From Eonycteris spelaea (lineage: Eukaryota; Chordata; Mammalia; Chiroptera; Pteropodidae): DNA of 64,000 nt. Every line of letters begins with the position of its first letter. Within the stretch, counting starts at the first letter, position 1. Shown here piece after piece: positions 26,534-38,255 of this stretch. The stretch lies in assembly GCA_003508835.1 (NCBI GenBank), contig PUFA01000022.1, positions 8,928,001 through 8,992,000 on the forward strand, in the 5' to 3' direction. The notes under the pieces were generated by a model. It did not search any database, was not told the DNA's origin, and saw only the letters and a list, made by a program, of their open reading frames with translations. Both the position numbers and the translations under genes were made by a program.

Positions 26534-26606
26534 TGGCTCCACTGGGGTGCAAACCCAGGACCTTCTGCATGTAAAGCAGACATGCTAACCACTACACTAT
26601 GGAACC
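26534..26606 (-). pseudogene. tRNA-Val(TAC)-like sequence, degraded
   Basis: The 73 bases read GGTTCCATAGTGTAGTGGTT at the 5' end and fold as a cloverleaf with anticodon loop TTTACAT, giving anticodon TAC for valine. The A box is intact. The T loop reads TTTGCAC where TTCGANN is expected, so two near-invariant bases (C56 and A58) are changed, and the acceptor stem has a G-T pair. It has no separate gene context and is joined to a 5S-like body. I call it the head of a SINE, not a working tRNA gene. Confidence 0.85.
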
Positions 26607-26740
26607 ACGTCCAAGAAAACAATATTTTTAAAAGATAATTTCTTGTCATCCTTAACTTTTTAATGTATTGGCCATTATCCTCTGATTGTGTGGTGAGTTA
26701 GGGGGCAATAGTATCGGGGATCGTTCAAAACTCAAGTCAA

Positions 26741-26876
26741 TCTACGGCCATGCTACCCTGAACTAGCCTGATCCTGTCTGATCTTGGAAGCTAAGCAGGT
26801 TCGGGCCTAGTGAGTACTTGGATGGGAGACCACCTAGGAAGACCAGGTACCATAGGCATTTTAAAAAAAGAAAGAA
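26741..26876 (+). mobile_element. 5S rRNA-derived retroposon, full length with A tail
   Basis: Positions 26,741-26,859 align end to end with 5S rRNA from TCTACGGCCATG to ATAGGCATTT. My by-eye count gives roughly 84% identity to mammalian 5S. An A-rich tail follows. It is inverted relative to the hybrid element 217 bp upstream and shares the non-CpG changes GAAGACC and GGCAT with it. It fits the 5S-derived SINE families (MEG-RS/RL) of fruit bats or, less likely, is a plain 5S pseudogene. Confidence 0.85.
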
Positions 26877-27394
26877 AAAGTGTGTGGCACTCTTCTGTTC
26901 TCACAGGCTGTGTACAGATTTTTAAACATGAGGCGGACAGCCAGGAAGATGAGACTTGGAGAAAGGAAACTTCGCTGTGATCTGGGCACTCAGAGGAGAT
27001 GGTGGGATTTGTGTAGTTTATCTCTGAAGGCAGAAAAAGTGGCGGCTAGGAGGGTATATATAAACTAGAAGAACGGTGTGAATCAACAGACTTCCACGGG
27101 AGGGTTTGGCAAAAGGTGAGACGAGGCAACTTGGAATAGAGGATCCGTGGTGGACATGAGGTCGGAAAAGCGGGCTGAGACCAAGAATGCTTCAGGCGGT
27201 GGGCATCAGCGACCGTTCTGGGGCAAGGAGCACGGGCCTTTAGGAAAACCGTCGTGAGGGTGGAGGCAGGAGACACTGCCAAGAAGGACATGGGTTGAGT
27301 CGCAATTTCCCGATTGCCACGCAAGATCTAAATGCCTGCTGCCCATGCTCTATTTTCAGTGGTTCCTTCTAAATGTGCGGTTTCTTTCTTTAAA
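26877..27394. other. Intergenic, no feature seen
   Basis: Unique-looking purine-rich sequence downstream of the 5S-derived retroposon. It ends in an AAATAAAATAA-type A-rich run at the border of the antisense L1. Confidence 0.6.
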
Positions 27395-27985
27395 AATAAC
27401 TTTAAAATAAAGTAAAATAAATAAAATAAAAAACTTTGTTGAGGTATAATTCACATACCATATCATTTACCCATTTAAAGTACAGAATTAATTGATTTTT
27501 AATATAGTCATGTGGATACACACATCAGCACAATTTAAATTTAGAACATTTTCATCAAAGAAACCTCATGCCCATTAGCTGTCATTCTCCATTCTCCCCT
27601 ACCCCTCAAGCAACCACAACCCTATTTTCTGTTTCTATGGATTTGCATGTTCTGTACCTTCCGTATCAAGGGAATCATACAAAAGTGACCTTTTGTGTCT
27701 GGCTTTTTTCACTTAACATAATGTTTCAAGGGTCATCCACATTGTAGCGCTTATCAGTACTTCATTCCTTTTTATTGCTGAATAACATTCCACTGCATGG
27801 ATAGACCACATTTTGCTTATCCTTTCATCAGTGATGGACACTGGGCTATTTCCACTTTGAGGCCATTATAAATAATGTCACTGTGTACTTCCACGTACAA
27901 GTTCACATGTGGATGTAGGTTTTCCTTTCTCATGGGTGTTCCCCAAGAATGGAGTTGCTGGACCACGTAGCAAGTAGACTCTCTG
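27395..27985 (-). mobile_element. L1 fragment, antisense
   Basis: AATTCACATACCATATCATT, TTTCATCAAAGAAACCTCAT, GGATTTGCATGTTCTGTACC, TTCATTCCTTTTTATTGCTG and AGAATGGAGTTGCTGGACCA match the antisense L1M sequence in order. Confidence 0.88.
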
Positions 27986-28139
27986 TTTCTGAACTATTCC
28001 TCTGCATGCTCTCTGGTGGATCTTAATGTGTGTGTATTTGCTTGTTTGATCTTGAAGCTGGCGTATGTCATACCCAGTATAACTCTGAATTCCACCCAAT
28101 CAGTCGTGTCTCTACCCTAACTTAACTCAGCCTCACTTA

Positions 28140-28519
28140 TGATTCTCAAAGCCAAGAAAGAAGCAGCTGGTGTGTCAGAGCGTTTGGCTCTGCTCAAGAA
28201 AGCAGATCTGGTCACAGAGCAAGTCACAGCAGCCACACGCGAGCTGCCCTTGCACTTGTCCACACTAAAGGAAACCAAACGCCAATTTCTCCCGTCTTCC
28301 CCTCTCCCTCTCCCCTCTCCCCCCTGCGTGCACTGGGTGAATCAGAAGCATCCTATGGAGCCACGTTTCAGCCCAATCGAAGATCTTTCTGCCTTTAAAA
28401 ACCTTCCATTTTGTACAATTCATCAAACCCGTTCTAGTAGCTGGATAGGAAGCTGCCTGATTCGTGAAAAAAAGCCAATGAGATCTTCACATTTACTTGG
28501 GTGGCTTTTGTTCTTTCCA
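28140..28519 (+). mobile_element. ERV LTR related to the 43,765 and 54,680 copies
   Basis: The 3' half shares the pattern CTTTAAAAACCTTCCATTTT, GAAGCTGCCTGATTCGTGAA, AAGCCAATGAGATCTTCACA and TTTGTTCTTTCC with the 43,765 element. The proposed TG...CA ends give nearly the same length. No target-site duplication could be confirmed, so borders are approximate. A 134-residue open frame across it is not a gene. Confidence 0.6.
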
Positions 28520-31500
28520 AGAACCAAGATTAGAAATACTTGAGGAATCTCAAGTTCTCAAAACTGGTAACAGAGCAAACGGGAGAGCCCAATGCTTTAG
28601 AAATGCGTAAACTTAGAAACATCAAGAGATTCGGGGTGTTTTTTTTTTAGGGTTTTAAGCAAGAACACCTGACAATCAAAATGAAAGGTTGGGCGGGGGT
28701 AGCAACACTTTGGAGCACTAGAAGTCAAGGTATATCATTTGAAAAAACAAATTTAAAAAAATGCAGCCACAAGTAAGATAAAAGTTTTAAATAAACACCT
28801 TATATCTTCAGAGTCCAGAACGCCTTCTCCCCCTAGGAGCCAACGTAATCAACGTTACATGCAGCACTAAAAATGCTGGATTGGCTAAAACCTGCTAATT
28901 GACCTGAGGTCAATGCCAAAAGCCATCCATGTGTAGTGAAGCAAAAGCAAATGATTGACTTGTGCTGAAGATTTGACAACGGAGGGAACGAGTCTTATAC
29001 CTCACTATTGCTCTTAACAATATTGCAACATCCCTGCCAGCCCTCTGGAGTTACAAGTAGATTGTGCTAAGAGTAATAAGCTTACTCCCCGAATCCTGTA
29101 TGTATAGAAAATAAAGTGTCAGGGAACATCGGACCGAGACAGAGGTGTTACATAACCTGAGTTAGGAAAGAGGTTAACGTTACAGTGCTATAGAACAAAG
29201 CATCCCAGGGAACACAAGTTGACGGCCTGTCTCCCTTACTGGGAGCTCGTAACCTACAAAGAAACGTAAGAGGAACAAGTTAACTCGGCGTTGGAAACAG
29301 TGAAATACTCGCCTTCAGAAAGTAAGGATTTCACTCTAGTCTTGTATAACCCAGCTTGCTAATAATCAGGAAAGCATCCTGTTCAATTGGAAGAGAGAGA
29401 GATCCTCCTTCTCTTGTTACTGAGCTAATTCTGATTAACCAAAATAATTTCTGGAGAAATAATTCAAAATGCCTCTTTTGAAACATATCAGAAGAGAATC
29501 TTTCTAGGGAATTATATAATCATGGGGTTTATGCAACTTCCCTGGTTCCAGATATCATTTGGCTCAGTGTCCTGTTGCCATGTGCCAGGTCCACGTCACC
29601 TCCCACTCTGAAGCTTTGCATTTGATCAGCTGGGTACCCCCGCTGGGTTCTTGCTGAGCCAGGCACTTTCTCTGTCCCCAGTCCCACATTCTTCCCTGAC
29701 CTCCTGGCGGGGGGCCAGGAGATTGATTGAGGTTATTACAGCGCACCAAAGGTACTTAGAAATTCGAGGGTAAGCGGTCACTTTGAGGTCAGCCTCTGAC
29801 CTTGCACATGTTAATCGCATCGTCTCACTTTGAGTTCCCTATCCTCTTTCTTTCCCCACCTGCCCAAGACCAAAAGTTTTGACAAGAGAGGAAGGAAAGA
29901 AAAAGGAAGAAATAGAGGGAGGGAGAGAGAGAGGTAATTGTTTATTTAAAAAAAAAAAAAGAAGAAAAAAACCTCTCTAATATTTTCTTCTGGTACTTTT
30001 ACGAAACTTTTTTTAATATTTAAATTTTAATTAATTTAGAATCTGCTTCTGAGTGTGGTATGAAACAAAGGTCCAAACTAATGTGGGGGTGGAATTCCTA
30101 CCCTATTCCCATCTTTAATGGAGCACCCTAATGTCCCATTACTATGACATGGACCTTATTAATAAATTCTTTTAAAATAGGACTATGTAGCAAATTCTAT
30201 CGTGTCTTTTCAGCATTTGATGAGATCATTATTTATTATTCTCCTTTAATTTATTAATATGCAAATTGCATTATTGGATTTACTAATTATTTTCTCAATT
30301 TTTCAACGTTTCAAATTTCTCATACAAAAAGAAATGATATTTTTATCCCACATTATTTAAGATCTGAAAATGAAATCTAATTATGTTACCTACATGTTAG
30401 TTACACAGAAAAATGTGTTTTTGTTTCTCTCTATGAAAAAAAAAACAAACAGTATTCAAGTTGGTATTGTAGCATGTGGCACCAGCATTTAATTGACTTT
30501 CCTGAGACTTCCTGACACTTTTATTGGTGTTTAGTTGAAGGTCATCTCTTAAGGCAGTAAGCATTTATGAAGCTGTTCTCATGTGCCAGGTTCTGTGCTT
30601 GCTGTTAAAAGAGATTCAAAATCTAAGAACCCGCTGAGGCAACACGAATCACTAAGGTCTCATCTTTTTCATCCATAAACTCAGAGAGAGAAGCCATGTT
30701 TATGCCGCCTAATCCACAGAAGGCACAATGTCAAACGCTTTAAACAGCAGCCACAGCTTGTGTATGTGTATGGAATTCTCTGGGTATCATCGGGGCGTAC
30801 TGTCATTTATAGTTAGGTGACTAATAAATTCTTTTTAAACAAAGTTGATGATGATGACAGTGTTAAAGAATAATGAGAACTGGTAGCCCCAAGAAGCATT
30901 ACAGAAATCAATGAACAACCCTATAGGTACATAAGGTCATTTAAACCATCTTTGTATTACTAGTGACGTATGAATTGTTTCGAAATATCCTCAGTGACCT
31001 CTCAGCCTGAACTTAGTTCTTGTTTTCACTCGTCAGAATCATATCAGGTTTTTTCTGTTAAGTTTTCAAATAACATTAACTGATCTTTTTCGACCATTAT
31101 CAACAATTATTATGATGAAACTTCCTATGTTTACTTAAGATATATCTTACTAACTTGTATGAATACATAATTAATAAATCAAATATGATTTTTCAAGCCA
31201 ATTATTTGTGAAACGTTTAGTAACCCTTCTATAAGTATAAATCAAAAAGGAATGATCTCTTATAGAGACCTTTTCTATAAGCCAATTAGAAATTAAATCA
31301 ATAGTAACATTAGAATGTTATTGAAGAATATTAAATAAGGAAATTACATTCCTTAAAAGTAATTTATTTCCTAGGTGCATCACTAACTTTCTCATATTTT
31401 AATAAGTATGTGTTAAAATGGGAGTCGGGAGAGTAGAAAGGAAAAATTCTCATTTTTAAAACCAGTATACATTGCAATACATTTCAAAAGCAGGCATTAA

Positions 31501-32957
31501 AGGTAACAACGCATGCTATGTGATGCTGAGCCATGCAACCTTTGAGAAAACAGAATTTGTTCAACAGAATTGTAGAGAAAATAATTGAGAAGTCATTAGT
31601 ATTATATCAAGGAGACTTGTAAACACTTAAATTTTTACTGAATTATATTCATTCCAGAATTTTCTAAACTAAGATAACTGTGTATAAAGAAAAAGAATAC
31701 TTGCTTACCATGCAAAATCAAGTTTCAGCTGAAAATGAAGCCTATTAAAAACAACGTTAGCAACAACAAAAGCAAAAATCCTAAATACTTCTTCAGAGTT
31801 TGATCAAAGAACGTATTTGGTGGTTGTTTTTAATTTTTCCTAGTGTTTTCTTTCTCTAAAAAGGAAGATGATTAAAGAGACTCAGATATCTGAATGAACT
31901 ATTAGTGGGTCACAAAGGAAATATAATCAGAGACAACAGTAAGAATAAAGATTTCTCTTCTCTATTTCTCTTTTCAAATTGTCTTTTCTCCATAATTATC
32001 TTTTCCAATTTGTGATAGAGAGGTATTGGTCAAGGTATTTTCAACATATCACTTCCTTAGTTTCAAATGATTACCTGCTTTTAAAACAGGTGCTTTTTTT
32101 TTGAATTGGTCAATTTGGTTTTGAATTCGTTCATTGAAGTGATTCTTTAAAAATTAGGAAAAGTGCACTCTTTTCTAAACGAATGTACATGTAGCAAACT
32201 GTGACCAATCTCCTCAGCCCCTGCTCACTCCATCCCCACTTCTCAGGGCTTACACACCCTGCCTCAGCTTCTGTACGATCCTGCAGACCCTCCTCTTCCA
32301 GACGGGGACGCAGGTTTTCATATGAATATAAACATGCGCTTATTTTAAACATTGTTCCGCCACTTTTCTTTCTTTTTTTTTTTTTTCAATATGCCAAATT
32401 CACACAATGGAAAAGCCCAGGGACTGAGACATGACTCCTGGACTGAGAAGTAACTCCCGTTCTGTCGGATTCTACGGCTTACGCTGTTTCCTGTGGTCGA
32501 TCGTCAAGAACGTGCCACCGGCTCAGGCGACTGGCCTGGTGGCGCTATTCAGTCATAGGACACCCGCTGCATTTGTCATTGCATCAAGACGTTCTTGCTT
32601 AGAGACTTGAAATATCCAACCAGCAGGAAATAAATTGTGTACATAACTAGATACATATACATTGATTGTGAAAATTATGAAACTATGTTGCAACATGGAG
32701 AAGTGATTGTGGTGAAATCTTAAATGAAAAAAAATGGTATCTTCTGGCGATTTTTAGCAAAACAAGAGAATGCTGCAACAAATCTAAATTGACATCTTCA
32801 CCTGATGTAACGAAGCCACTACGAGGTTGACTGGGCGTTTCCCCCTTTACAAAAAATATAAAGTCCTGTCTCCCTGAGCAGAGATAATAAAGCCTTCCAG
32901 AAACTCTAAAGTTACTAGACAATCACTGATACTATTTTCCTACAGAAGACGGGAAGT
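28520..32957. other. Intergenic, AT-rich; no gene seen
   Basis: Includes the perfect 17-nt palindrome at 28,898-28,914, the purine tract at 29,880, MIR-like sequence near 30,565-30,605 (CATGTGCCAGGTTCTGTGCT) and a T-run at 32,372-32,386. Roughly 30,000-32,150 is strongly AT-rich, with no repeat I can name. Confidence 0.6.
29880..29975 (+). repeat. Purine-rich low-complexity tract
   Basis: GGAAGGAAAG, GGGAGGGAGAGAGAG and A-run pieces, with a short GTAATTGTTTATTT break. Confidence 0.85.
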
Positions 32958-33412
32958 TGTTATAGGTTCGACCGTGTCCTCCAGAAGGACATGCTGACAT
33001 CCTAACCCCTGGTACCTGTGAGTGTGACCTTCTTGGAAATGTGGCCTTTCCAGATGTTGTCAAGTTAAGAGGACACCAATAGGGTGGACCCCCATCCAAT
33101 GCGCCTGGTGTCCTTATAAAAAGAAGGAAATCTGGGCACAGAGACGCAAAGAGAACATCGAGTGAAAACGCAGACACAGGGGAAGCCAGCAATGAGACGG
33201 AGCTACGGTGCTACCAGCCAAGGGACACCTGAAGTCACCAGAAGCTGGGAGAGGCCAGGCAGGAGCCTCCCTTAGAGGCTTCAGAAGGATCGTGACCCAG
33301 CCAACGCCTTGACTTTGGACTTCTGGCCTCTAGGACTGTAAAAATAAATTTTTGTTGTTTTGAGCCACCCGATTTTTAGAACTCTGTTATGGCAGCCCTG
33401 GGCAACTAATAC
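32958..33412 (+). mobile_element. MaLR (MLT1/MST-type) solo LTR, near complete
   Basis: The element runs from TGTTATAGGTTCGACCGTGT through CCTGGTGTCCTTATAAAAAG and ACCAGAAGCTGGGAGAGGCC to GTTATGGCAGCCCTGGGCAA, all in the order of MaLR LTRs. The length of about 455 bp is usual. An AATAAATTTTTGTTGTTTTG segment marks the polyadenylation region. Confidence 0.85.
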
Positions 33413-33439
33413 GGAAATCATTCAAGATTTTGAAAAGGG

Positions 33440-33640
33440 GGTAGGGGGAGACTAACACTTATTAAGAGCCTGTGATGCCGCTCCAGGCTCCGGGCTGGAT
33501 GCTTTACATATTTTATTTCATTCTAACAACTATGGGAAGAAGGCATTTTAGAGAGGAAGAACCTCAGAAGCTAAGTAATATGCCCGAGTCCCCTCAGCCG
33601 GGAAGGGCTGAGGCTCTGCCTCTGAAGCCCATGTTTCCAG
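33440..33640 (+). mobile_element. MIR SINE
   Basis: CTAACACTTATTAAGAGCCT, TTACATATTTTATTTCATTC and GAGTCCCCTCAGCCGGGAAG follow the MIRb layout. Confidence 0.7.
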
Positions 33641-34547
33641 TGCCCCGCAGCCAAGGGCACAGCGTTGGCCTGAGAAGACTGACTCAGCAGAATCGCAACC
33701 ACTGTCGTTAAACATCAGTCACCACACGACCCTGACCCAGGTGGACCAGACCTTCATGACGCACCCTCCCCCAGATGGTACGCCAGCATCTCTGCACTGC
33801 CAGATAGTACTGTTTATATCACTGAAGCTTCACAACTTGCCAACTAGTATTCAAACCCCATAAGTTTTTAACCAAAGGTTAACTATAACACTGAGGCTGT
33901 GAATGAGTAATCCTGTCTATTCGCTTGCAGACCTTGATATTAAAAGAAGTAAAGCAAGGTATGGGGTACTATGGTGGACGGTCCTTTCTCCAGCGGAGAC
34001 GGACCCCAGACAGCATCCTGGGACCTAACGTAACTTTTGGCTTTCAGGGTTTGCTTTGCCCTTCCTGTTCTCCCCAGGCTTCAGTGACTGCTAGCTGGTA
34101 AACGATAAAGCTGGTTTCCGGGCCCCCCAGTACGCTGATAGAGTATAAAGTCAAAATGACGAGTACTCAAGAATTCAGACTCTGAAAGCGGAATGCCTGG
34201 GTCCAATGTGCACAAAGACACATGCTGGATCCGTGGGCAGCGGGCTGGACTCCAGGCCTCGCTGGCCCCCTTCGCCTGGCACCCTTGTGTAGGGGACGAC
34301 CTCAACAGCCTTGCAGGGGGACCCTGCAGGAGGGTCCACGTCCCCTGACCACCTACCGGCGGTAGCATGCTCCACGTCACAGCTGCCCCAAGCATACAAG
34401 CGAACAGGAGGTAACACAGTGTGTGATCTCAAACCCACTCAGTACATTTGATACTCATGATATTGCTAATGATGCATTCCCCCCGCCACTGCCCCCCCCC
34501 AAAAAGTGCAGAAACTGTGGGTTTCTCAGTCACCGCAGTTCTCAAAG
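33641..34547. other. Intergenic between a MIR and the orphan CpG island
   Basis: Possible MIR-like sequence at 34,165-34,210 (AATTCAGACTCTGAAAGCGG). A C-run is present near 34,490. No gene seen. Confidence 0.55.
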
Positions 34548-34870
34548 TGGGCCCGCGCGGGGAGAAAAGACAGGCGCGCAGCAGCGCGTGCTGGAGCGGG
34601 GCAGCCTCGCCGCCCGCACGCACGCGTGAGCCCGGCCGGCGAGCAGCAGTCGGAACATGACACGGTGTATGTGGTTCAGGAGAAGTGTCTCCGGGGGGAC
34701 TAATTAGCAGCAGCTCACAGAGAAGAAACGGCTCCCCGGTGCCCCATTAATGACAGCGCCCCCGGCCACGCGGCGGCCCACGCGCACGCCTCCTGCACAG
34801 GCAGGTCGCCCGTCTGCGCCTGCGCAGGGTCTCACGGCCGGTCACGGTCACCTCCCTGCTAACCGCCCCC
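34548..34870. promoter_or_regulatory. Orphan CpG-rich island with an NRF1-like motif
   Basis: CpG density is far above the surroundings, with blocks such as GGGCCCGCGCGGGGAG, CCGCCCGCACGCACGCGTGA and CCGGCCACGCGGCGGCCCAC. CTGCGCCTGCGCAG at 34,814-34,827 resembles an NRF1 site. Two homeobox-type ATTA/TAAT cores (ACTAATTAGC, ATTAATGA) lie within it. No coding exon was recognised: open frames here up to 70 residues have no features. It could be an enhancer, or the promoter of a noncoding RNA. Function is inference. Confidence 0.55.
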
Positions 34871-37494
34871 CAGAGCCCCGTCTGGCTACAACCGAGAATA
34901 TCTGAGCGCAGTCATTTGCAAGATTTATGGAAAACAGTTTTTCAGAAATGTGCTCTCAATTTTCATTGGGCAAATTCCTCTCCCTGGAAAGTGCGGGAGC
35001 ATATGGAGGAGGTAAATATTTTAAGAGACAGCGTAAAAGTAACATTTTTCTTCTGAAGTTGATGATGCGCACTTAGGTCTTCCGACTGCACTTTTTTTGC
35101 TATAGCCAAGTGTTCAGAGCACATTAAAGAAGGGTAAGGGAGCGTGCCGCCTTTCCTGCAGTCTGACCCCCCATCCCCACCTCGCACTGCGGCATGATTT
35201 CACAGACTGCCATCACCGTCCTGGGGAGGAAACTGATATTCAGTTTCTCTACCCCAGGTTTTTGTCTCCTACCTGTCCTCTGTGCTCCATACAAGGAACT
35301 CATTCCTCTCTAAGATGTTACCCGATCAGATGAAAACAGCCAAAAGCTGTCTCCCTAGTCCCTGGGAAGAAAGATTCATGGTAGAAACAACCGCCTAAAG
35401 GTAAGTCAGGGAGAAAACACAGCGCGGTAAGCATCACCCAGGTGCCGGTGCACAGAGCCTGGTTGTTGCTCTCTGTAATCATAACAATTGCAACTATGAT
35501 TACTTTTTTTCTTTTATGACATGAAGAACAATAAAGGGGGTCTTAGAATCAGCCATCTAACCGTTTGAAGTTAGAAGAACAGCAACATGACTCGTTTGGC
35601 CACAGCCATTATTAAGCATCCAGTAGGTTTAACATACCTGCTTTTTTGGATCTCTAAGTGTAACCCACAATGTTACTCTTACACGTGTACCAGGTGGCCT
35701 TCCTCCACATGCTGCCAAGCATTTGTCGCTTTAATTGCACTTACCAGATGAAATGTTTGTCCTCTAAGTCGACAGTGGGCTATGGGTACTGACTGGGACA
35801 ATGACACATCTTATTCTCTGAATAGTCAGCATCTGGACCAGGTGTCGAGTAATGAAGCACAACATGTGGTCAATAAAATAATGAGACCTCACAACACAGC
35901 AAAATAAAGTCTGTTCTCTTAAGGCCTGCGCTGAGAGGCAACGGGAGACACTGGACACTTCTGAGGAACTGCGAAGCGAAAAGGATGAGCTCGTTCTCTG
36001 AAGGCGAACTATCAGAGGGCTCTTTCAAAGCTGCGATGGCATTTTCTTTAAGCACCAGAGGAACCGTAGAAATCACCTGGGAGACGCCACGGTTCCCTGC
36101 CCTCCTCCACATGCAGCAAAGCGGAGGCTATAAAATCTGCTTAAAATCATGCAACCTGCTGGTGACCGGGTCCTCGGTGGAGTCCAGGTCATCGGATGCC
36201 CCCGCTCCACATGCCTTGCAAGGCCACGCTGACACGTGTGCAAAACAGGCCCGCCCAGCACGAACTTCTGCTTTCCTGAATGCAGCCCTGTGTTGCAAAT
36301 CGGAGACGAGACACTCGGGCCTTGGGCTGCTGCCCCTCTCAAAGGCTGTCCCTTATTTGGCCTATTCCCATCTGACGTGCATGCATGCACGCACGTGCAC
36401 CCACGTGCGCGCACACACCCACTCACACAATGCAAACGTCGCTTCTCCGAGGAAACCTTTCCTTATTCACTCAGCCACCGGCCAGATCAGATTCCCCACT
36501 GCACACCAGCTCCTTCATAGAACTTATCACCATTTGAAGTCACATATTTGTGGGACCATTTAATTAACATCTGTGAGATAGCTCCTCCATTAGATAAATG
36601 ATGTCTCTAAGGATAAGACATGTTCTAAAATCACATCCTAACCCATCTTTCCTTCATCATACCTACCTGGAAATAGAAAAAGATCAGTGCAATAATCTCA
36701 GAACTACTTCTTTGAATCTACCCCACTTCAAACTCAAAGCAAACCCCTCCTCTTCGGGGGTTCTAGGAGTGGGTCTGCCATGTGTTCACACTTGAGTCCC
36801 CTCAGCCCCCTCAGACAGCTCACACTTTCTCCCTGTTGGGTACAAGCTCCCTGATGCAATGTACTGCTGAGGTCTCTGCATGCCTCAAGCCCACCTTTGT
36901 GTTGCCATATCACAGAGATTTTAGTCAAACCATTCTTTTACTTTTTACTCCCAGTCTCTGCTCCCTATGGCTCAAGACTGGTGTCCTTCAGGGTTTGCAA
37001 AGAAGACAAACATCTCTTCCCTGCATCTAGAAGCAAAGGCCTAGATCAAGCTTGTGCACCTTGATGCCCTTCAGCCTTGGAACTAATTCTTTGCCATGAA
37101 CCTCCCTGGCGGCTCATATCAACAGACCCCTCCCTGTATGGCCTGCCAAATGGGCCTGTTTCCTCAGGCTTCTGTGCATTGAAGGGGAACACAATTCAGT
37201 CTCAAGCTTGGCCCCTTGCCAAATTCAGAGCCAGCCCCTGAATGTCAGTGCCTGTGACAGGAAAGGAATGGCATGCTAAGCCTTCCTCTTGGCTCAGAGA
37301 GAAGACACCCCCCCGCCCCCGCACCCACCCACGCGACAGCTCCACAGTACTTAAGAGCGAGGTTTTCGGGAACAGCCCATGAATGGGCTCTGAAAATCAC
37401 AGCCAAGGACACTTCGTGCCTTACAAAGTGTACCAGAGCCATGAGAGGGGTGACCCCTGGAACGGAGGCCAGGATGGAGCAGAAACCATCCGTG
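34871..37494. other. Intergenic, no supported gene
   Basis: A 192-residue open frame (35,985-36,563, +) crosses the purine-pyrimidine tract and is opposed by a 120-residue minus frame. It has no domain or homology I recognise. The remainder is unassigned. Confidence 0.6.
36374..36425 (+). repeat. Alternating purine-pyrimidine tract with two CACGTG motifs
   Basis: GACGTGCATGCATGCACGCA is followed by CGTGCACCCACGTGCGCGCA and CACACCC. CACGTG occurs at 36,392-36,397 and 36,402-36,407. The tract could adopt Z-DNA. Confidence 0.8.
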
Positions 37495-37715
37495 GGGACT
37501 GGAGCATGGCCGTTTGGATCTTGGCTCTGACACTGGCCAGATGTGCGGGCTTCGGCAAGTTTCTCAGCCTCCATGAGCCACCGGCTCCTCCTCTGTGCAC
37601 CAGGACTATCTGCATCTCTCAGAGATGTTTATGAAAATTAAACAAAACCAGCTTGGTAAATCAGCTGACATAGCGTTTGGGACATAACAGATGCTCCATA
37701 AATATTAATTCCCTT
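37495..37715 (+). mobile_element. MIR SINE
   Basis: GGCTCTGACACTGGCCAGAT, CTTCGGCAAGTTTCTCAGCC and GGACATAACAGATGCTCCAT match MIR in order. Confidence 0.8.
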
Positions 37716-38064
37716 TCCCATGACTTTTTTTTTTTTTTCTGTTCTGATTTTTATAATCATTCCTTCTCCATGGCTTTGGTTTAAAACTCTTCCATAAAAA
37801 TTTTAAACATATTTCACTTAGTACTAGTTAAAATTCTACCGCGCTTCTAGAGTTTATTATTGCATCATTAAATGCAAGAAATTACACTCATTATTAATTA
37901 TCTATTTCCTGGATTCGTTCCTTCTGATGCGGGGCTCTCCTTCCTTCCACTCTGAAATTGGCTTCCAGTTCAACAAGCCCATCTTAGGTGAAAGGATGGG
38001 GAATTAATATTCATTACCTACTATCTGCCAAGGTAACAGTAAAGCTTGGCAGCTAATGGCCTGC

Positions 38065-38255
38065 TTTAAATTCAGTTCCACCCCTTAGCTAGCTGTGTAG
38101 TCTTGGGCAGGTAACATCAATTCTTGGTGCCAGAGTTTTAAATCTACAAAATGGAGGTGACTGTACCTACCTCATAGGATGCTTGTGACAAGTAAATGAG
38201 TTAACTGGAAGAATGCATGACACAATAAATATTCACTCAACATTGGCTGTTATTA
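38065..38255 (+). mobile_element. MIR SINE
   Basis: TAGCTGTGTAGTCTTGGGCA, AAATCTACAAAATGGAGGTG and TGACACAATAAATATTCACT match MIR in order. Confidence 0.8.

Larger units (their letters stand above)
26386..26613 (-). mobile_element. Hybrid tRNA-Val/5S rRNA-derived SINE (MEG-TR-like)
   Basis: Read on the minus strand, the element has a tRNA-Val-like head (26,606 to 26,534), a 9-base linker, a full-length 5S rRNA-like body (26,524 to 26,406) and an A-rich tail with AAT repeats. Similar flanks, AGAAAAACA near 26,376 and AGAAAACA near 26,614, may be the target-site duplication, though the match is imperfect. Hybrid tRNA/5S SINEs are known from fruit bats (MEG-TR), which is the main taxonomic clue here. 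The element sits within the 3' end of an old L1. Confidence 0.8.

Noticed and set aside
26534..26606. Functional tRNA-Val gene
   Set aside because: The T loop has changes at near-invariant bases, and the sequence is fused to a 5S-derived retroposon with an A-rich tail.
26741..26859. Functional 5S rRNA gene
   Set aside because: Many substitutions relative to mammalian 5S, an A-rich tail, and no tandem rDNA context.
35985..36563. 192-residue open frame as a gene
   Set aside because: It crosses a simple purine-pyrimidine tract, is opposed by a minus-strand frame, and shows no domain.
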